NCBI GenBank assembly: GCA_024403655.1
Contig: JAKSRK010000004.1
Span: 1-52,589 of the forward strand
Length of the DNA stretch: 52,589 bases
DNA from: Saccharofermentans sp.
GTDB lineage: Bacteria; Bacillota; Clostridia; Saccharofermentanales; Saccharofermentanaceae
Direction of reading: 5' to 3'
Of this stretch, positions 44,453 to 52,589 are shown in pieces (position 1 is the first letter of the stretch; every line of letters begins with the position of its first letter). The notes under the pieces are model-generated. The model had not been told where the DNA came from. It did no database searches and worked only from the letters and a program-made list of their open reading frames with translations. The translations under genes and the position numbers were made by a program.

Positions 44453-45811
44453 TTATGCTCCCAAGAAGATTCTGATTATGTCAGAAGCGAGAGCAAACAC
44501 TGCAAGAAGTACTATAAGTACGAATCCCACAACAGCAATAACATTCTCTGCCTTACGTGAGATAGGACGACCGATTACAGCTTCAACCAGGATAAGAATG
44601 ATCTGATTTCCATCAAGACCCGGAATAGGCAGAAGGTTGGAATACATAAGTCCGAGCGAGATAATTGCCGAATAAAGAATCAGATCATGTATCTTCTCTG
44701 TGATAGAAACACGCTGCTGTCCTACTACTTCCGTTACGGATGCTGTAAGACCAACCGGACCCTGTACTACATTATAGGGTTCAACGTTGCCCTTAAAGGC
44801 CTGCTGAATAACGCGACCTGTAATTCTTCCGATAGATAGAGGAGTCTTGGCTGATTCTGCAAAAGCTCTGAAAAAAGACGCAGGAGAATCTACTCTAAAG
44901 CTTTCAAGGTAAATACCCTTTCTGACAAATTCCGGAACAAGCAAAGTATTAACGATGCTTTCTTCATTATGCTCTTCACCATTTCTGATAAAGGTAAATG
45001 TGACAGTCTGACCGTCCTTTAATGCGTAGCAGAATTCTTCTATAGATTCATCAAAAACGGATATTCCGTCGATAGCAACAAGAATGTCTTCGCTCTTCAA
45101 AACAGGATTGCCGTTATTGGCATTCTCGTAAGTCTCTTCAATGAGCCATCCTTCTTCTACTGCATCAGCACTATAGATAAAACCCATCATGGGGCGTTCT
45201 ACAAGACAGGGATCAACTACAAGTTCGTAAGACTCTCCGCTTGTCTGAGACTTCAAAGTAAGAATAACCGGATCATTCTGGTTAGTAAAAGCTTCTGCTT
45301 CCATCGTAAGATCAAGATAGGTAAAAACTCTGTGACCGTTAACATGAGTAATAAGGTCACCATCCTGATAGTCAGCGTTATTCTGTACAGCTACATACAT
45401 CTGAGTATAAGGAATAGTTGTATCAGTACGCATGGACATACCGAATGTCACTGAAGAGTATATCGTCATAATTACTACACCCAGAATCAGGTTCATAAAA
45501 GGACCTGCGAGTGCTACAAGAAGTCTCTTCCATCTCTTCTGATTAATAAGCAGGGACGGATCATCATCCTGAATAACGTTGCCTTCTTCATCGAAGTCAG
45601 AAAATCTTACATAAGCACCAAGAGGAATGGCACGAATTGTATATTCGACACCCTTCCTTTTCCACTGTAAAAGCTTGGGACCGACAAATATAGATACTTC
45701 AAAGGCTTTAATCTTAAGCCAGGAAGCAACCCAGAAATGTCCCAGTTCATGGCCTGTTACAAGAATTCCCAAGACCAGTAAAATAATGGCAATACTAACT
45801 GCTACCAACAT
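44453..45811 (-). CDS. rseP: RseP/SpoIVFB-type site-2 protease (RIP metalloprotease)
   Basis: A 452-residue intramembrane zinc protease that cleaves membrane-bound anti-sigma factors or signal peptides. The zinc motif HELGHF is at about residues 21-26, one PDZ-like domain lies between spans (about 200-300), and NLLPIPGLDGNQ gives the third zinc ligand. About four spans. AGGAGAG lies upstream of the ATG. It follows dxr by two bases in the conserved uppS-cdsA-dxr-rseP order. Confidence 0.95.
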   Translation of the reverse strand: MLVAVSIAIILLVLGILVTGHELGHFWVASWLKIKAFEVSIFVGPKLLQWKRKGVEYTIRAIPLGAYVRFSDFDEEGNVIQDDDPSLLINQKRWKRLLVALAGPFMNLILGVVIMTIYSSVTFGMSMRTDTTIPYTQMYVAVQNNADYQDGDLITHVNGHRVFTYLDLTMEAEAFTNQNDPVILTLKSQTSGESYELVVDPCLVERPMMGFIYSADAVEEGWLIEETYENANNGNPVLKSEDILVAIDGISVFDESIEEFCYALKDGQTVTFTFIRNGEEHNEESIVNTLLVPEFVRKGIYLESFRVDSPASFFRAFAESAKTPLSIGRITGRVIQQAFKGNVEPYNVVQGPVGLTASVTEVVGQQRVSITEKIHDLILYSAIISLGLMYSNLLPIPGLDGNQIILILVEAVIGRPISRKAENVIAVVGFVLIVLLAVFALASDIIRIFLGA

Positions 45812-45813
45812 TA

Positions 45814-46980
45814 TTACAATAACTCTCCTGCCCTTATCCTCGACTCTTTATCAGTCTGCAAAATAGTATCAATAGTTAATGACTTCTCTCCCTTAATCTT
45901 TGAAGCCATCTTATCGCATACCTCATAAACGATACGTTCAATATCAAGATATCCGCACTTGCCATCCAAAAAAGAGAACACTGCGACTTCATTAGCAGCA
46001 TTCATGACAGTAGGCATAAGACCGCCTTCTCTTCCGCAGTCGTAAGCAAGCTTTAAAAGGCCGAACACATCCGTATCACACTTCTCGAAAGTGAGATTGT
46101 TGCAGCCGACACTAAAAGGATCGAACTCCTCCAGAAGTCTCGGACCTCTCTCAGGATAGTAAAGAGCAACCATAATGGGAAGAATCATGCTGGGCTTACC
46201 CATCTGAGCCAGTACGGAACCGTCTCTCATTCTAATCATGGAGTGAATTACACTCTGAGGATGAACTACAACATCAACGTGATCTACATCCACGCCGAAC
46301 AGGTGGTGAGCTTCTATAATCTCAAGGCCTTTATTCATCATTGTAGAAGAATCTATAGTAACCTTGCCGCCCATCTTCCATGTAGGATGATTAAGAGCGT
46401 TCTCAAGGGTAACGTTCTCAAGATCTTTTCTTGTCTTTCCTCTGAAAGGACCACCTGAAGCTGTAATTAAGATTCTGTCCAAATTGGACTGCCTTTCGCC
46501 CCAGAGGCACTGCCAGATAGCGCAATGCTCGCTGTCTACGGGAAGAAGACTAACTCCCTTCTCCTTAACGAGCGGCATTATTACATCACCGCCGGTAACA
46601 AGAGTTTCTTTATTTGCCAAAGCGATATCCTTACCTTTAAGGATGGCATTATAAGTAGGTTCAAGACCTGAGATGCCTACCATGGCACCTACAACTGTAT
46701 CAGCTGAATCAATTGTAGCTGCAGTTAATGTACCTTCATGACCGAATAAGACTTCTGTCTTAATGTCAGAAGGAAGCATTCTTTTAAGTTCAGCTGCCTT
46801 ATCTTCCCTGTCAACGGAAACTAGTTCAGGCTTAAATTCAAGTATCTGCTTATAAAGAAGTTCTATATTACTACCGCAGCAAAGAGCGCGTACTTCAAAA
46901 TCTTCGGGATTATTCCTGCAAACCTCAAGTGTCTGGGTTCCAATTGAACCTGTAGAACCAAATATCGCGAGCTTTCTCAT
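45814..46980 (-). CDS. dxr: 1-deoxy-D-xylulose 5-phosphate reductoisomerase Dxr
   Basis: A 388-residue enzyme making MEP in the non-mevalonate isoprenoid pathway. NADPH motif FGSTGSIGTQTLEV at the N terminus, metal and substrate residues in PVDSEHCAIWQCL, and TASGGPFRG and HPTWKMGGKVTIDSSTMMNKGLE-type region are clear. The ATG at 46980 is used; a TTG two codons earlier is possible, and neither has a strong ribosome site. It supplies the isoprenoid precursors used by UppS upstream in the same cluster. Confidence 0.96.
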   Translation of the reverse strand: MRKLAIFGSTGSIGTQTLEVCRNNPEDFEVRALCCGSNIELLYKQILEFKPELVSVDREDKAAELKRMLPSDIKTEVLFGHEGTLTAATIDSADTVVGAMVGISGLEPTYNAILKGKDIALANKETLVTGGDVIMPLVKEKGVSLLPVDSEHCAIWQCLWGERQSNLDRILITASGGPFRGKTRKDLENVTLENALNHPTWKMGGKVTIDSSTMMNKGLEIIEAHHLFGVDVDHVDVVVHPQSVIHSMIRMRDGSVLAQMGKPSMILPIMVALYYPERGPRLLEEFDPFSVGCNNLTFEKCDTDVFGLLKLAYDCGREGGLMPTVMNAANEVAVFSFLDGKCGYLDIERIVYEVCDKMASKIKGEKSLTIDTILQTDKESRIRAGELL

Positions 46981-47010
46981 ATACAAAGCATAATTCTTTC
47001 TATCAATATT

Positions 47011-47874
47011 TTACGTGAAAAAAACAGCAATCAGCGCCAAAAGAACTCCGGTAGGAATTGTAAAGAAAGCACTGTCGAATCTGTCGAGCATACCGCCATG
47101 ACCCGGAAAGATATTGCCGTAATCCTTTATACCAACTCTTCTCTTAATAAGAGATGCAAGCCAGTCACCAAGCTGAGACATAACAGACATCAGGAAGCCG
47201 AGGAAGAAAGACAATACGGAAAAGAGAACTATATTCATAGTTATTCCGGCTACGTTATAGATAACGATATCAAAATAAAGAGTAATTACTATCGCACAGC
47301 CCAAAGCGCCGCCGATACAGCCTTCCCAAGTCTTCTTAGGGCTGATATGAGGAACAATCTTGTGCTTTCCGAGTGTGACACCGGAGAAGTAAGCCATAGT
47401 ATCAGAGATCCATGCAGCGAACAAAGCGGGCATCATGTAGTACCAGCCCTTATCGGCAAGCATTGATACAGCACAAAGGCAAAACAAAGGGAAAGTAATA
47501 TAAATAAGCGTAGCAGACGTTACTAGTCCGTCCATAAGATGATTGCCATCAGGTCTTACTACAGACGGTATAACAACGCATGCAAACGCAAGCATTACTA
47601 CAATAAGAGCATAACAGGCAATACTGGTCATCATGTCCAGTCCTCGCCAGTAAGAAATCAGAAGAATAGCAACTGAAGCAGCACTTCCCAGGATAAACAT
47701 AGGAACGGTAGGTATATGCCCGCCCGCCTTAAGAGCTTTTGTCATTTCATAAAAGCTTACTGCTCCAACAAGAATAGAGAATAGAAGCATAAAAATCGGG
47801 AACACTATAGAAGGCAGTACAAAAACTGCTACTCCTACAACAAATGCTATTCCCGTTAAAACTCTCTGTCTCAT
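47011..47874 (-). CDS. cdsA: phosphatidate cytidylyltransferase CdsA
   Basis: A 287-residue enzyme with about eight membrane spans, forming CDP-diacylglycerol from phosphatidic acid and CTP. The C-terminal signature HISPKKTWEGCIGG and the GDWLASLIKRRVGIKDYG then PGHGGMLDRFDS blocks are present. AGGAGA lies upstream of the ATG. It sits 6 bases after uppS in the usual Firmicutes order. Confidence 0.96.
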   Translation of the reverse strand: MRQRVLTGIAFVVGVAVFVLPSIVFPIFMLLFSILVGAVSFYEMTKALKAGGHIPTVPMFILGSAASVAILLISYWRGLDMMTSIACYALIVVMLAFACVVIPSVVRPDGNHLMDGLVTSATLIYITFPLFCLCAVSMLADKGWYYMMPALFAAWISDTMAYFSGVTLGKHKIVPHISPKKTWEGCIGGALGCAIVITLYFDIVIYNVAGITMNIVLFSVLSFFLGFLMSVMSQLGDWLASLIKRRVGIKDYGNIFPGHGGMLDRFDSAFFTIPTGVLLALIAVFFT

Positions 47875-47880
47875 CTGAAA

Positions 47881-48642
47881 TCATGTCTCCTTACTTTTGC
47901 TCAGGCCGCCGAATCTTCTGTCACGACCGGCATAGTCTCTGAAAGCCTGTGTAAGCTCATCATAACCAAAATCAGGCCAAAGGCATTCTGATGTCCAAAG
48001 CTCCGAATATGCGGACTCCCATAAGAGGAAATTAGACAAACGAAGCTCACCGCTCGGGCGGATAATCAGTTCAGGATCAGGAACATCAGGCATATACATA
48101 TTGTCTGAGATCATCTGCTCTGTAATGTCTTCAGGAGCTATCTTACCCTGAGCAACTTCAGATGCAATCTTGCGGCATGAGTACTCAATCTCTCTGCGGC
48201 CGCCATAATTAAATGCAACAATAAGCTGCATCTTCTTACGATCCTTGGATCTCTCCTCACCGCGTCTGCATACCTCCCTGATATTCTCAGGAAGAGATTC
48301 AATATCTCCTAAGAATCTGACTCTGATGCCTTCCTTCTCAAGTTCAGGATCATACTTCTCCCAGAACTCAACAAAAAGTTCCATCAGCTGATGAACTTCA
48401 TCATCAGGACGGGACCAGTTCTCTGTAGAGAAAGCATAAACTGTCAGATACTTAACTCCGTAATTACCGCAATTAGTGCAGAGTTCCTTAAGGTTCTCTG
48501 CACCTGCTCTGTGGCCGGCACTTCTCGGAAGGAGCCTCTTCTTGGCCCATCTTCCGTTGCCGTCCATAATTACACCCAAAGATACCGGGACCTTAAGTCC
48601 CGTTGTATCGTAAGTCTTTTTCTTCTGTCCGAGAATTGCCAT
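47881..48642 (-). CDS. uppS: isoprenyl transferase (undecaprenyl diphosphate synthase) UppS
   Basis: A 253-residue cis-prenyltransferase making the C55 lipid carrier for wall synthesis. The catalytic VIMDGNGRWAKKR at about residues 24-36 and the C-terminal DLIIRPSGE-type PELIIRPSGELRLSNFLLW are diagnostic, as is YAFSTENW. The start is 3 bases after the frr stop, with a weak ribosome site (GGAAA), which suggests coupling. Confidence 0.96.
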   Translation of the reverse strand: MAILGQKKKTYDTTGLKVPVSLGVIMDGNGRWAKKRLLPRSAGHRAGAENLKELCTNCGNYGVKYLTVYAFSTENWSRPDDEVHQLMELFVEFWEKYDPELEKEGIRVRFLGDIESLPENIREVCRRGEERSKDRKKMQLIVAFNYGGRREIEYSCRKIASEVAQGKIAPEDITEQMISDNMYMPDVPDPELIIRPSGELRLSNFLLWESAYSELWTSECLWPDFGYDELTQAFRDYAGRDRRFGGLSKSKET

Positions 48643-48645
48643 CTA

Positions 48646-49212
48646 TCAGATTTCCATCAATTCCTTCTCTTTTTTGTCACATGTGGAATCAACTTCCTTA
48701 GTGAACTTATCAGTAATCTTCTGAACCTTATCCTCGAATTCACCGAGAACATCGTCAGTAAGTTCCTTCTTCTTGTTAGCAGAACGCATCTTGTCGATGT
48801 TATCTCTTCTGATGTTACGGATAGCAACCTTGCACTCTTCACCGTAAGTCTTTACCTGCTTAACGAGTTCCTTACGTCTGTCCTCAGTAAGGATGGGGAA
48901 CATAAGTCTGATAATTTTACCGTCATTTGAAGGAGTAATACCAAGATCAGAAGAAAGAATAGCCTTCTCAATCTCCTTAAGCATTGAAGGATCCCAGGGT
49001 GTAAGAGTAATCATTCTTGCCTCGGGTACCTGGATGTTAGCAACAGCCTGCAAAGGAGAAGGTGCACCGTAGTAATCAACGGTAATTCTGTCCAAAACGT
49101 GGGGATTAGCTCTTCCAGCACGAATTGCGTTAAGGTTCTCCTGAAGGTTAGAAATAGCCTTCTTCATCTTGTCTTCTACTGCATCATAATCCTGCTTTGT
49201 AATTTCAATCAT
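48646..49212 (-). CDS. frr: ribosome recycling factor
   Basis: A 188-residue protein that, with EF-G, splits ribosomes after termination. The family pattern LNAIRAGRANPHVLDRI, VDYYGAPSPLQAVANI and the C-terminal IRNIRRDNIDKMR is complete. AGGAG lies 8 bases before the ATG. It follows pyrH by 22 bases. Confidence 0.97.
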   Translation of the reverse strand: MIEITKQDYDAVEDKMKKAISNLQENLNAIRAGRANPHVLDRITVDYYGAPSPLQAVANIQVPEARMITLTPWDPSMLKEIEKAILSSDLGITPSNDGKIIRLMFPILTEDRRKELVKQVKTYGEECKVAIRNIRRDNIDKMRSANKKKELTDDVLGEFEDKVQKITDKFTKEVDSTCDKKEKELMEI

Positions 49213-49234
49213 TTTTGAATCTCCTAATATATAC

Positions 49235-49942
49235 TTATTCTACTAATGTTCCGAGATTAGCACCCTTTACAATCTTAACGATGTTGTCAGGGTCTTCCAT
49301 AGAAAATACCAAAATCTTGGTATGATTATCACGGCAAAGAGCTGCTGCTGTAGCATCCATAACCTTAAGGTTAGACTTAAGAACCTCATCATGAGATACC
49401 TTCTCGTATCTGACAGCATCATCATAAACATGAGGATCCTTGTCGTATACACCGTCAACCATAGTAGCCTTCATGAATACATCTGCACCGATCTCAGTTG
49501 CACGAAGAGCAGCACCTGTATCTGTTGAGAAGTAAGGGTTACCTGTACCGCATGCAAAAATTACGATTCTTCCCTTCTCCAAATGTCTTACTGCTCTCTT
49601 TCTGATATAAGGCTCAGCCATCTGTCTGATCTCAACTGCAGACAATACTCTTGTGATTGCACCATGCTGCTCAAGAGCATCAGATAAAGAAAGAGCATTC
49701 ATAAGTGTAGCTAACATTCCCATATGGTCTGCAGTTACACGATCCATCTTCTCAGAAGATCTGCCTCTCCAGAAGTTACCGCCGCCTACAACGATTGCAA
49801 CTTCTACACCGAGATCAGCTACTTCCTTTACCTTGGAGGTAATCTCTCTTACCACATCATCATCAATACCTGTCTTCTTACTTCCTGCGAGCGCCTCACC
49901 GGACAACTTCAGCAGAATTCTCTTATACTTAACGTCACTCAT
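49235..49942 (-). CDS. pyrH: UMP kinase PyrH
   Basis: A 235-residue UMP kinase of the amino-acid-kinase fold. [12 protein letters not shown] at the N terminus, [26 protein letters not shown] and the [14 protein letters not shown] block are typical. TTGGAGG lies 9 bases before the ATG. It opens the cluster pyrH-frr-uppS-cdsA-dxr-rseP; the rpsB-tsf pair that often precedes it is not in the window. Confidence 0.97.
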   Translation of the reverse strand: MSDVKYKRILLKLSGEALAGSKKTGIDDDVVREITSKVKEVADLGVEVAIVVGGGNFWRGRSSEKMDRVTADHMGMLATLMNALSLSDALEQHGAITRVLSAVEIRQMAEPYIRKRAVRHLEKGRIVIFACGTGNPYFSTDTGAALRATEIGADVFMKATMVDGVYDKDPHVYDDAVRYEKVSHDEVLKSNLKVMDATAAALCRDNHTKILVFSMEDPDNIVKIVKGANLGTLVE

Positions 49943-50035
49943 CGATATACCTCCAAATTTACTTTTTATATTTTATCTGTAAACTAGCGTCATTAAAAGA
50001 AGAAATTACATCAAATACATCAAAGAAACATACTA

Positions 50036-51688
50036 TCACTCTCTAACAAGGCAATCAGAAATATCTTTATCATAGTATAAGAGTCTATATATACCAATAG
50101 TCACGTCTTCATCGGCAGGACCGAAAGACTCTATTACTTCATACATATTTAGTTCGGTATTAGCTTCATCTTCTGCATACAAAAGTATGTAGTGAATATC
50201 TGTCTGATCATACCATTGCTCATTAACAAGTACTTTACAAGGCACAATACCCGTTTCACCACGCTCAACTTGAATAATTAGATTATCAAAATTCGAATAG
50301 CTGGAAATCATTGAAGAACACCAAAATTCAGCATATCCATTTCCAAGATTATTTGTTTGCAAGTATTCTACAACTTTCTGCGCATCTGCTGATTCTTGAG
50401 CAAGCTCAGCATCAAGATTCAAGTTGCTGCCAAAATACAGAGAGCTGACAACAATCATAACAACGGCTAATGATAAAGCTATTCTTTCCGAATATCTTTT
50501 ACAGGAAAAAGCTATATTAATGCATGAAGGAAGAAGCATAATGGAACGGAAAATCAATAACGATCCCATGACCGGAACAGTAACAACGTATCTTGATGTA
50601 ACAGCAACATCAAAAATTAGACAGCCTGCAATGTTGCACAATATTACTAGAGTAAGCAGAAATCCTTTGTAGTCCGGTCTGCCCTTAACAGCCAGTAACA
50701 ATTGCCAAATCATTGCCAAACCTAATAAAACAGTAACAACAAAAATTAAAGACTTATACCAAAGTGCAGGATTACCACTCTCACTATCTGATCCGAATAT
50801 GACAAAAATCTGCTTGTAAAACAATGGAATTCGTTTGATTGCTTCGGATGGAAGCATCAATTTCATAGGAAGTCCTTTAATTACTAATCCTCCAAATCGT
50901 TCATTAACATCATTAATGAATTTACCTAAAAGCATCGTTACTGCGTTAAAGAATAGAAATAAAAGGTATTTGTCAAAAAGTTCTTTTTCTTTTTTAATAC
51001 TATATTTAATCAAGTAATATACAGAAAAAGCACAAACAGGAAGAAATAAGAAAAGCAAAGAAAAACTATCTGAAGCAAATAATAAAACACCTACAAAAGT
51101 GTACCCAAGCGCTAATAAAAGACTCTTCTTTAGGTTGGATTCATTAAACCAATAATTAAGAATTAAATATTCAACTGCTACAAACATCAGAGTTCCAGAA
51201 TGAGTATTAATATTCAAAAAAATAATGACACTTGAATACGGAAGCACCACAGAAAAAACAACGTACCCGACTACTGAAAGTGCTTTAATAAGATTAATAT
51301 GTCTTTCTGAGTTAAGATAAGTATCAGAAACACAATCATCAGAATCAAGCAGAAACACATAAAGAAGCAATACTACTAATCCAGAATGGAATAATGCGCC
51401 GGCATATCCAATTGTCTTAATCGGAGCTAAGCCTAAAAGTTCACCAGGTATACACCAAACAGTATCTGTAAAGAAGAAAGAATTTGAACCAACAATCCAA
51501 TGCTTTAATAAGATATTTCCAGACATCCAATCCCTAAGTAAAGGAAACATGGTAGTCATATCCGATGTAATACACTGTAATCGTAGAAAGAGGAAATAGT
51601 AGTATATGTAAAGGACTAGAAAAACAAGACAAGAAATAATTACAGACGTTTTCTTATCAATCCTTAATCGCTTATCGTCAAATCTCAA
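50036..51688 (-). CDS. polytopic membrane protein, possibly glycosyltransferase-like
   Basis: A protein of about 550 residues with roughly eleven hydrophobic segments in the first 420 residues and a soluble C-terminal part of about 120. The first outside loop (TSDMTTMFPLLRDWMSGNILLKHW) carries an acidic pair as in GT-C type lipid-linked sugar transferases, but I cannot name a family. The frame has no good ATG; a TTG at 51688 has AGAGGTG upstream and is my choice, with a TTG at 51715 as alternative. It is clearly more AT-rich than its neighbours. It ends 93 bases before pyrH and shows no terminator. Confidence 0.72.
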   Translation of the reverse strand: MRFDDKRLRIDKKTSVIISCLVFLVLYIYYYFLFLRLQCITSDMTTMFPLLRDWMSGNILLKHWIVGSNSFFFTDTVWCIPGELLGLAPIKTIGYAGALFHSGLVVLLLYVFLLDSDDCVSDTYLNSERHINLIKALSVVGYVVFSVVLPYSSVIIFLNINTHSGTLMFVAVEYLILNYWFNESNLKKSLLLALGYTFVGVLLFASDSFSLLFLFLPVCAFSVYYLIKYSIKKEKELFDKYLLFLFFNAVTMLLGKFINDVNERFGGLVIKGLPMKLMLPSEAIKRIPLFYKQIFVIFGSDSESGNPALWYKSLIFVVTVLLGLAMIWQLLLAVKGRPDYKGFLLTLVILCNIAGCLIFDVAVTSRYVVTVPVMGSLLIFRSIMLLPSCINIAFSCKRYSERIALSLAVVMIVVSSLYFGSNLNLDAELAQESADAQKVVEYLQTNNLGNGYAEFWCSSMISSYSNFDNLIIQVERGETGIVPCKVLVNEQWYDQTDIHYILLYAEDEANTELNMYEVIESFGPADEDVTIGIYRLLYYDKDISDCLVRE

Positions 51689-51816
51689 CTTGCACCTCTG
51701 ACTAAAAGTATTCAAAGTATGATAATCATAATCCAGACTTGTATCAAGTATTATATTTATAATAGATATTAGATATATAGTTTTAAAATTAATTCATTTA
51801 TCCTTAATATTTAGTT

Positions 51817-51845
51817 TTTACAAGCCATACAAAAAAACATATAAT
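51817..51845 (+). promoter_or_regulatory. predicted promoter of the DUF2135-like gene
   Basis: TTTACA (51817-51822), 17 bases, perfect TATAAT (51840-51845), 29 bases before the ATG. Confidence 0.7.
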
Positions 51846-51873
51846 ATGGTTTGTTTAGGAATAGGAGGATAAC

Positions 51874-52589
51874 ATGTCAATTAATAATGATAATCCACAA
51901 AGCGGAAATGGATCGGCATTTTTCGATAATACAAAGCGAGAACCGCGCCCCATACCGGAAATCAAAAAGACTCCTGCCGCAAAGACTAAGGTATCCTACT
52001 CTGACGACTCAGAGAAGGAAAACAAAGTTGCAGGCACAATTATTCCCATCATTGCAGTATTGATGATTCTTGCAGTTGTAGGTGGAGTATTCTACTTTAT
52101 GAATCCCGATATGTTCAGCAAAAAGAGCAGTTCCAAGAAGCCTACACGCAGAGAACGTGAAGATGACGATGATGACGATGATGATCGTCATTCAGGTTCA
52201 GGAAGATCAGGAATCGTAATGCCCGGTGAATCAGACCTTAATGCAGCATTGAATGCAGCAGGAGCAGGAACAGGCGACATTACCATCTCACTTGCCTGGT
52301 ACAATTCAGACGACGTGGACCTTCACGTTAGAACGCCTAACGGTTCAGAGCTTTATTACGGTAACAGAAACGTTCAGAACGGTACACTTGACGTCGATGC
52401 TAACGCTGAAGTCATGATGGATGAACCTGTAGAGAATATCTACTTCACCAATCCTGCAAGCGGAACTTACGAAGTTTGGATTGAGGACTATTACGATCGT
52501 AACCAGGGTTATACAAGTTATATTGTAAGAATCACAGTAGATGGTCATTCCCGCTTATACGAAGGTCACATAGACGGAACAGGCTCTGA
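51874..52589 (+). CDS. membrane-anchored DUF2135/YfaP-like protein, 3' end beyond window
   Basis: An open frame from ATG 51874 continues to the last base with no in-frame stop, so 238 codons are visible. AGGAGG lies 7 bases upstream. Residues 1-50 are polar and Pro/Lys-rich, one span follows at about 50-74, then an acidic DDDDDDDD-type stretch with basic flanks. The outside domain (about 128 onward) contains ISLAWYNSDDVDLHVRTPNG, LDVDAN and GTYEVWIEDYY, matching the DUF2135/YfaP pattern of secreted beta-sandwich proteins, whose function is unknown. Similar layout to the proteins at 1-770 and 20188-22344. Confidence 0.82.
   Translation, partial: MSINNDNPQSGNGSAFFDNTKREPRPIPEIKKTPAAKTKVSYSDDSEKENKVAGTIIPIIAVLMILAVVGGVFYFMNPDMFSKKSSSKKPTRREREDDDDDDDDRHSGSGRSGIVMPGESDLNAALNAAGAGTGDITISLAWYNSDDVDLHVRTPNGSELYYGNRNVQNGTLDVDANAEVMMDEPVENIYFTNPASGTYEVWIEDYYDRNQGYTSYIVRITVDGHSRLYEGHIDGTGS

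Overview
The window looks like a chromosomal segment of a low-to-medium GC, Gram-positive-type anaerobe, most likely class Clostridia. The reasons are the Firmicutes-style runs dapA-dapB-yajC-dnaG-trmK-nif3, comM-dprA-topA-trmFO and pyrH-frr-uppS-cdsA-dxr-rseP, strong AGGAGG ribosome binding sites, heavy AGA arginine use, and a type IV pilus set with no secretin gene. A GH115 xylan alpha-glucuronidase suggests a plant-fibre habitat such as a rumen or gut. The genus is not claimed; this is inference from gene content.

Layout. 1-2.1 kb: end-truncated membrane-anchored protein, an SDR oxidoreductase and a small DUF4303-like protein. 2.3-5.2 kb: GH115 alpha-glucuronidase without a signal peptide. 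5.3-12.2 kb: type IV pilus cluster on the minus strand, transcribed as small membrane protein, PilC, PilM-PilN fusion, PilO-like, PilB, short prepilin peptidase, then a major pilin behind its own promoter. 12.4-19.7 kb: one gene for a 2,418-residue prepilin-like protein with 17 Gly-rich repeats, the most unusual object in the window. 19.8-20.1 kb: tRNA-Leu(UAA) and initiator tRNA-Met. 20.2-22.3 kb: Pro/Ala-rich single-pass surface protein. 22.4-25.3 kb: lrp-like regulator, aminotransferase, prfB. 25.5-27.9 kb: aquaporin, a Bacteroidetes-type PurM and the RNase P RNA. 27.9-33.4 kb: dapA-dapB-yajC-dnaG-trmK-nif3. 33.5-35.7 kb: queA-tgt (queuosine). 35.7-41.6 kb: topA-trmFO followed by a YesL-like membrane protein, a membrane PP2C phosphatase and a degenerate PP2C-like partner. 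41.7-44.4 kb: comM-dprA behind four 10-bp-phased TGTCG/TGTCA repeats. 44.4-49.9 kb: pyrH-frr-uppS-cdsA-dxr-rseP. 50-51.7 kb: AT-rich polytopic membrane protein. 51.9 kb to the end: membrane-anchored DUF2135/YfaP-like protein, cut by the window edge.

How it fits together. The pilus cluster supplies the assembly ATPase, platform protein, inner-membrane alignment proteins, peptidase and major pilin. The giant protein carries the same prepilin cleavage signal and lies directly upstream on the same strand, so it may be a pilus-tip or pilus-attached adhesin. Together with GH115 this suggests fibre attachment and xylan use. Type IV pilus, ComM and DprA in one region also make DNA uptake possible, but no ComEA or ComEC is in view. 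The remaining genes are ordinary housekeeping.
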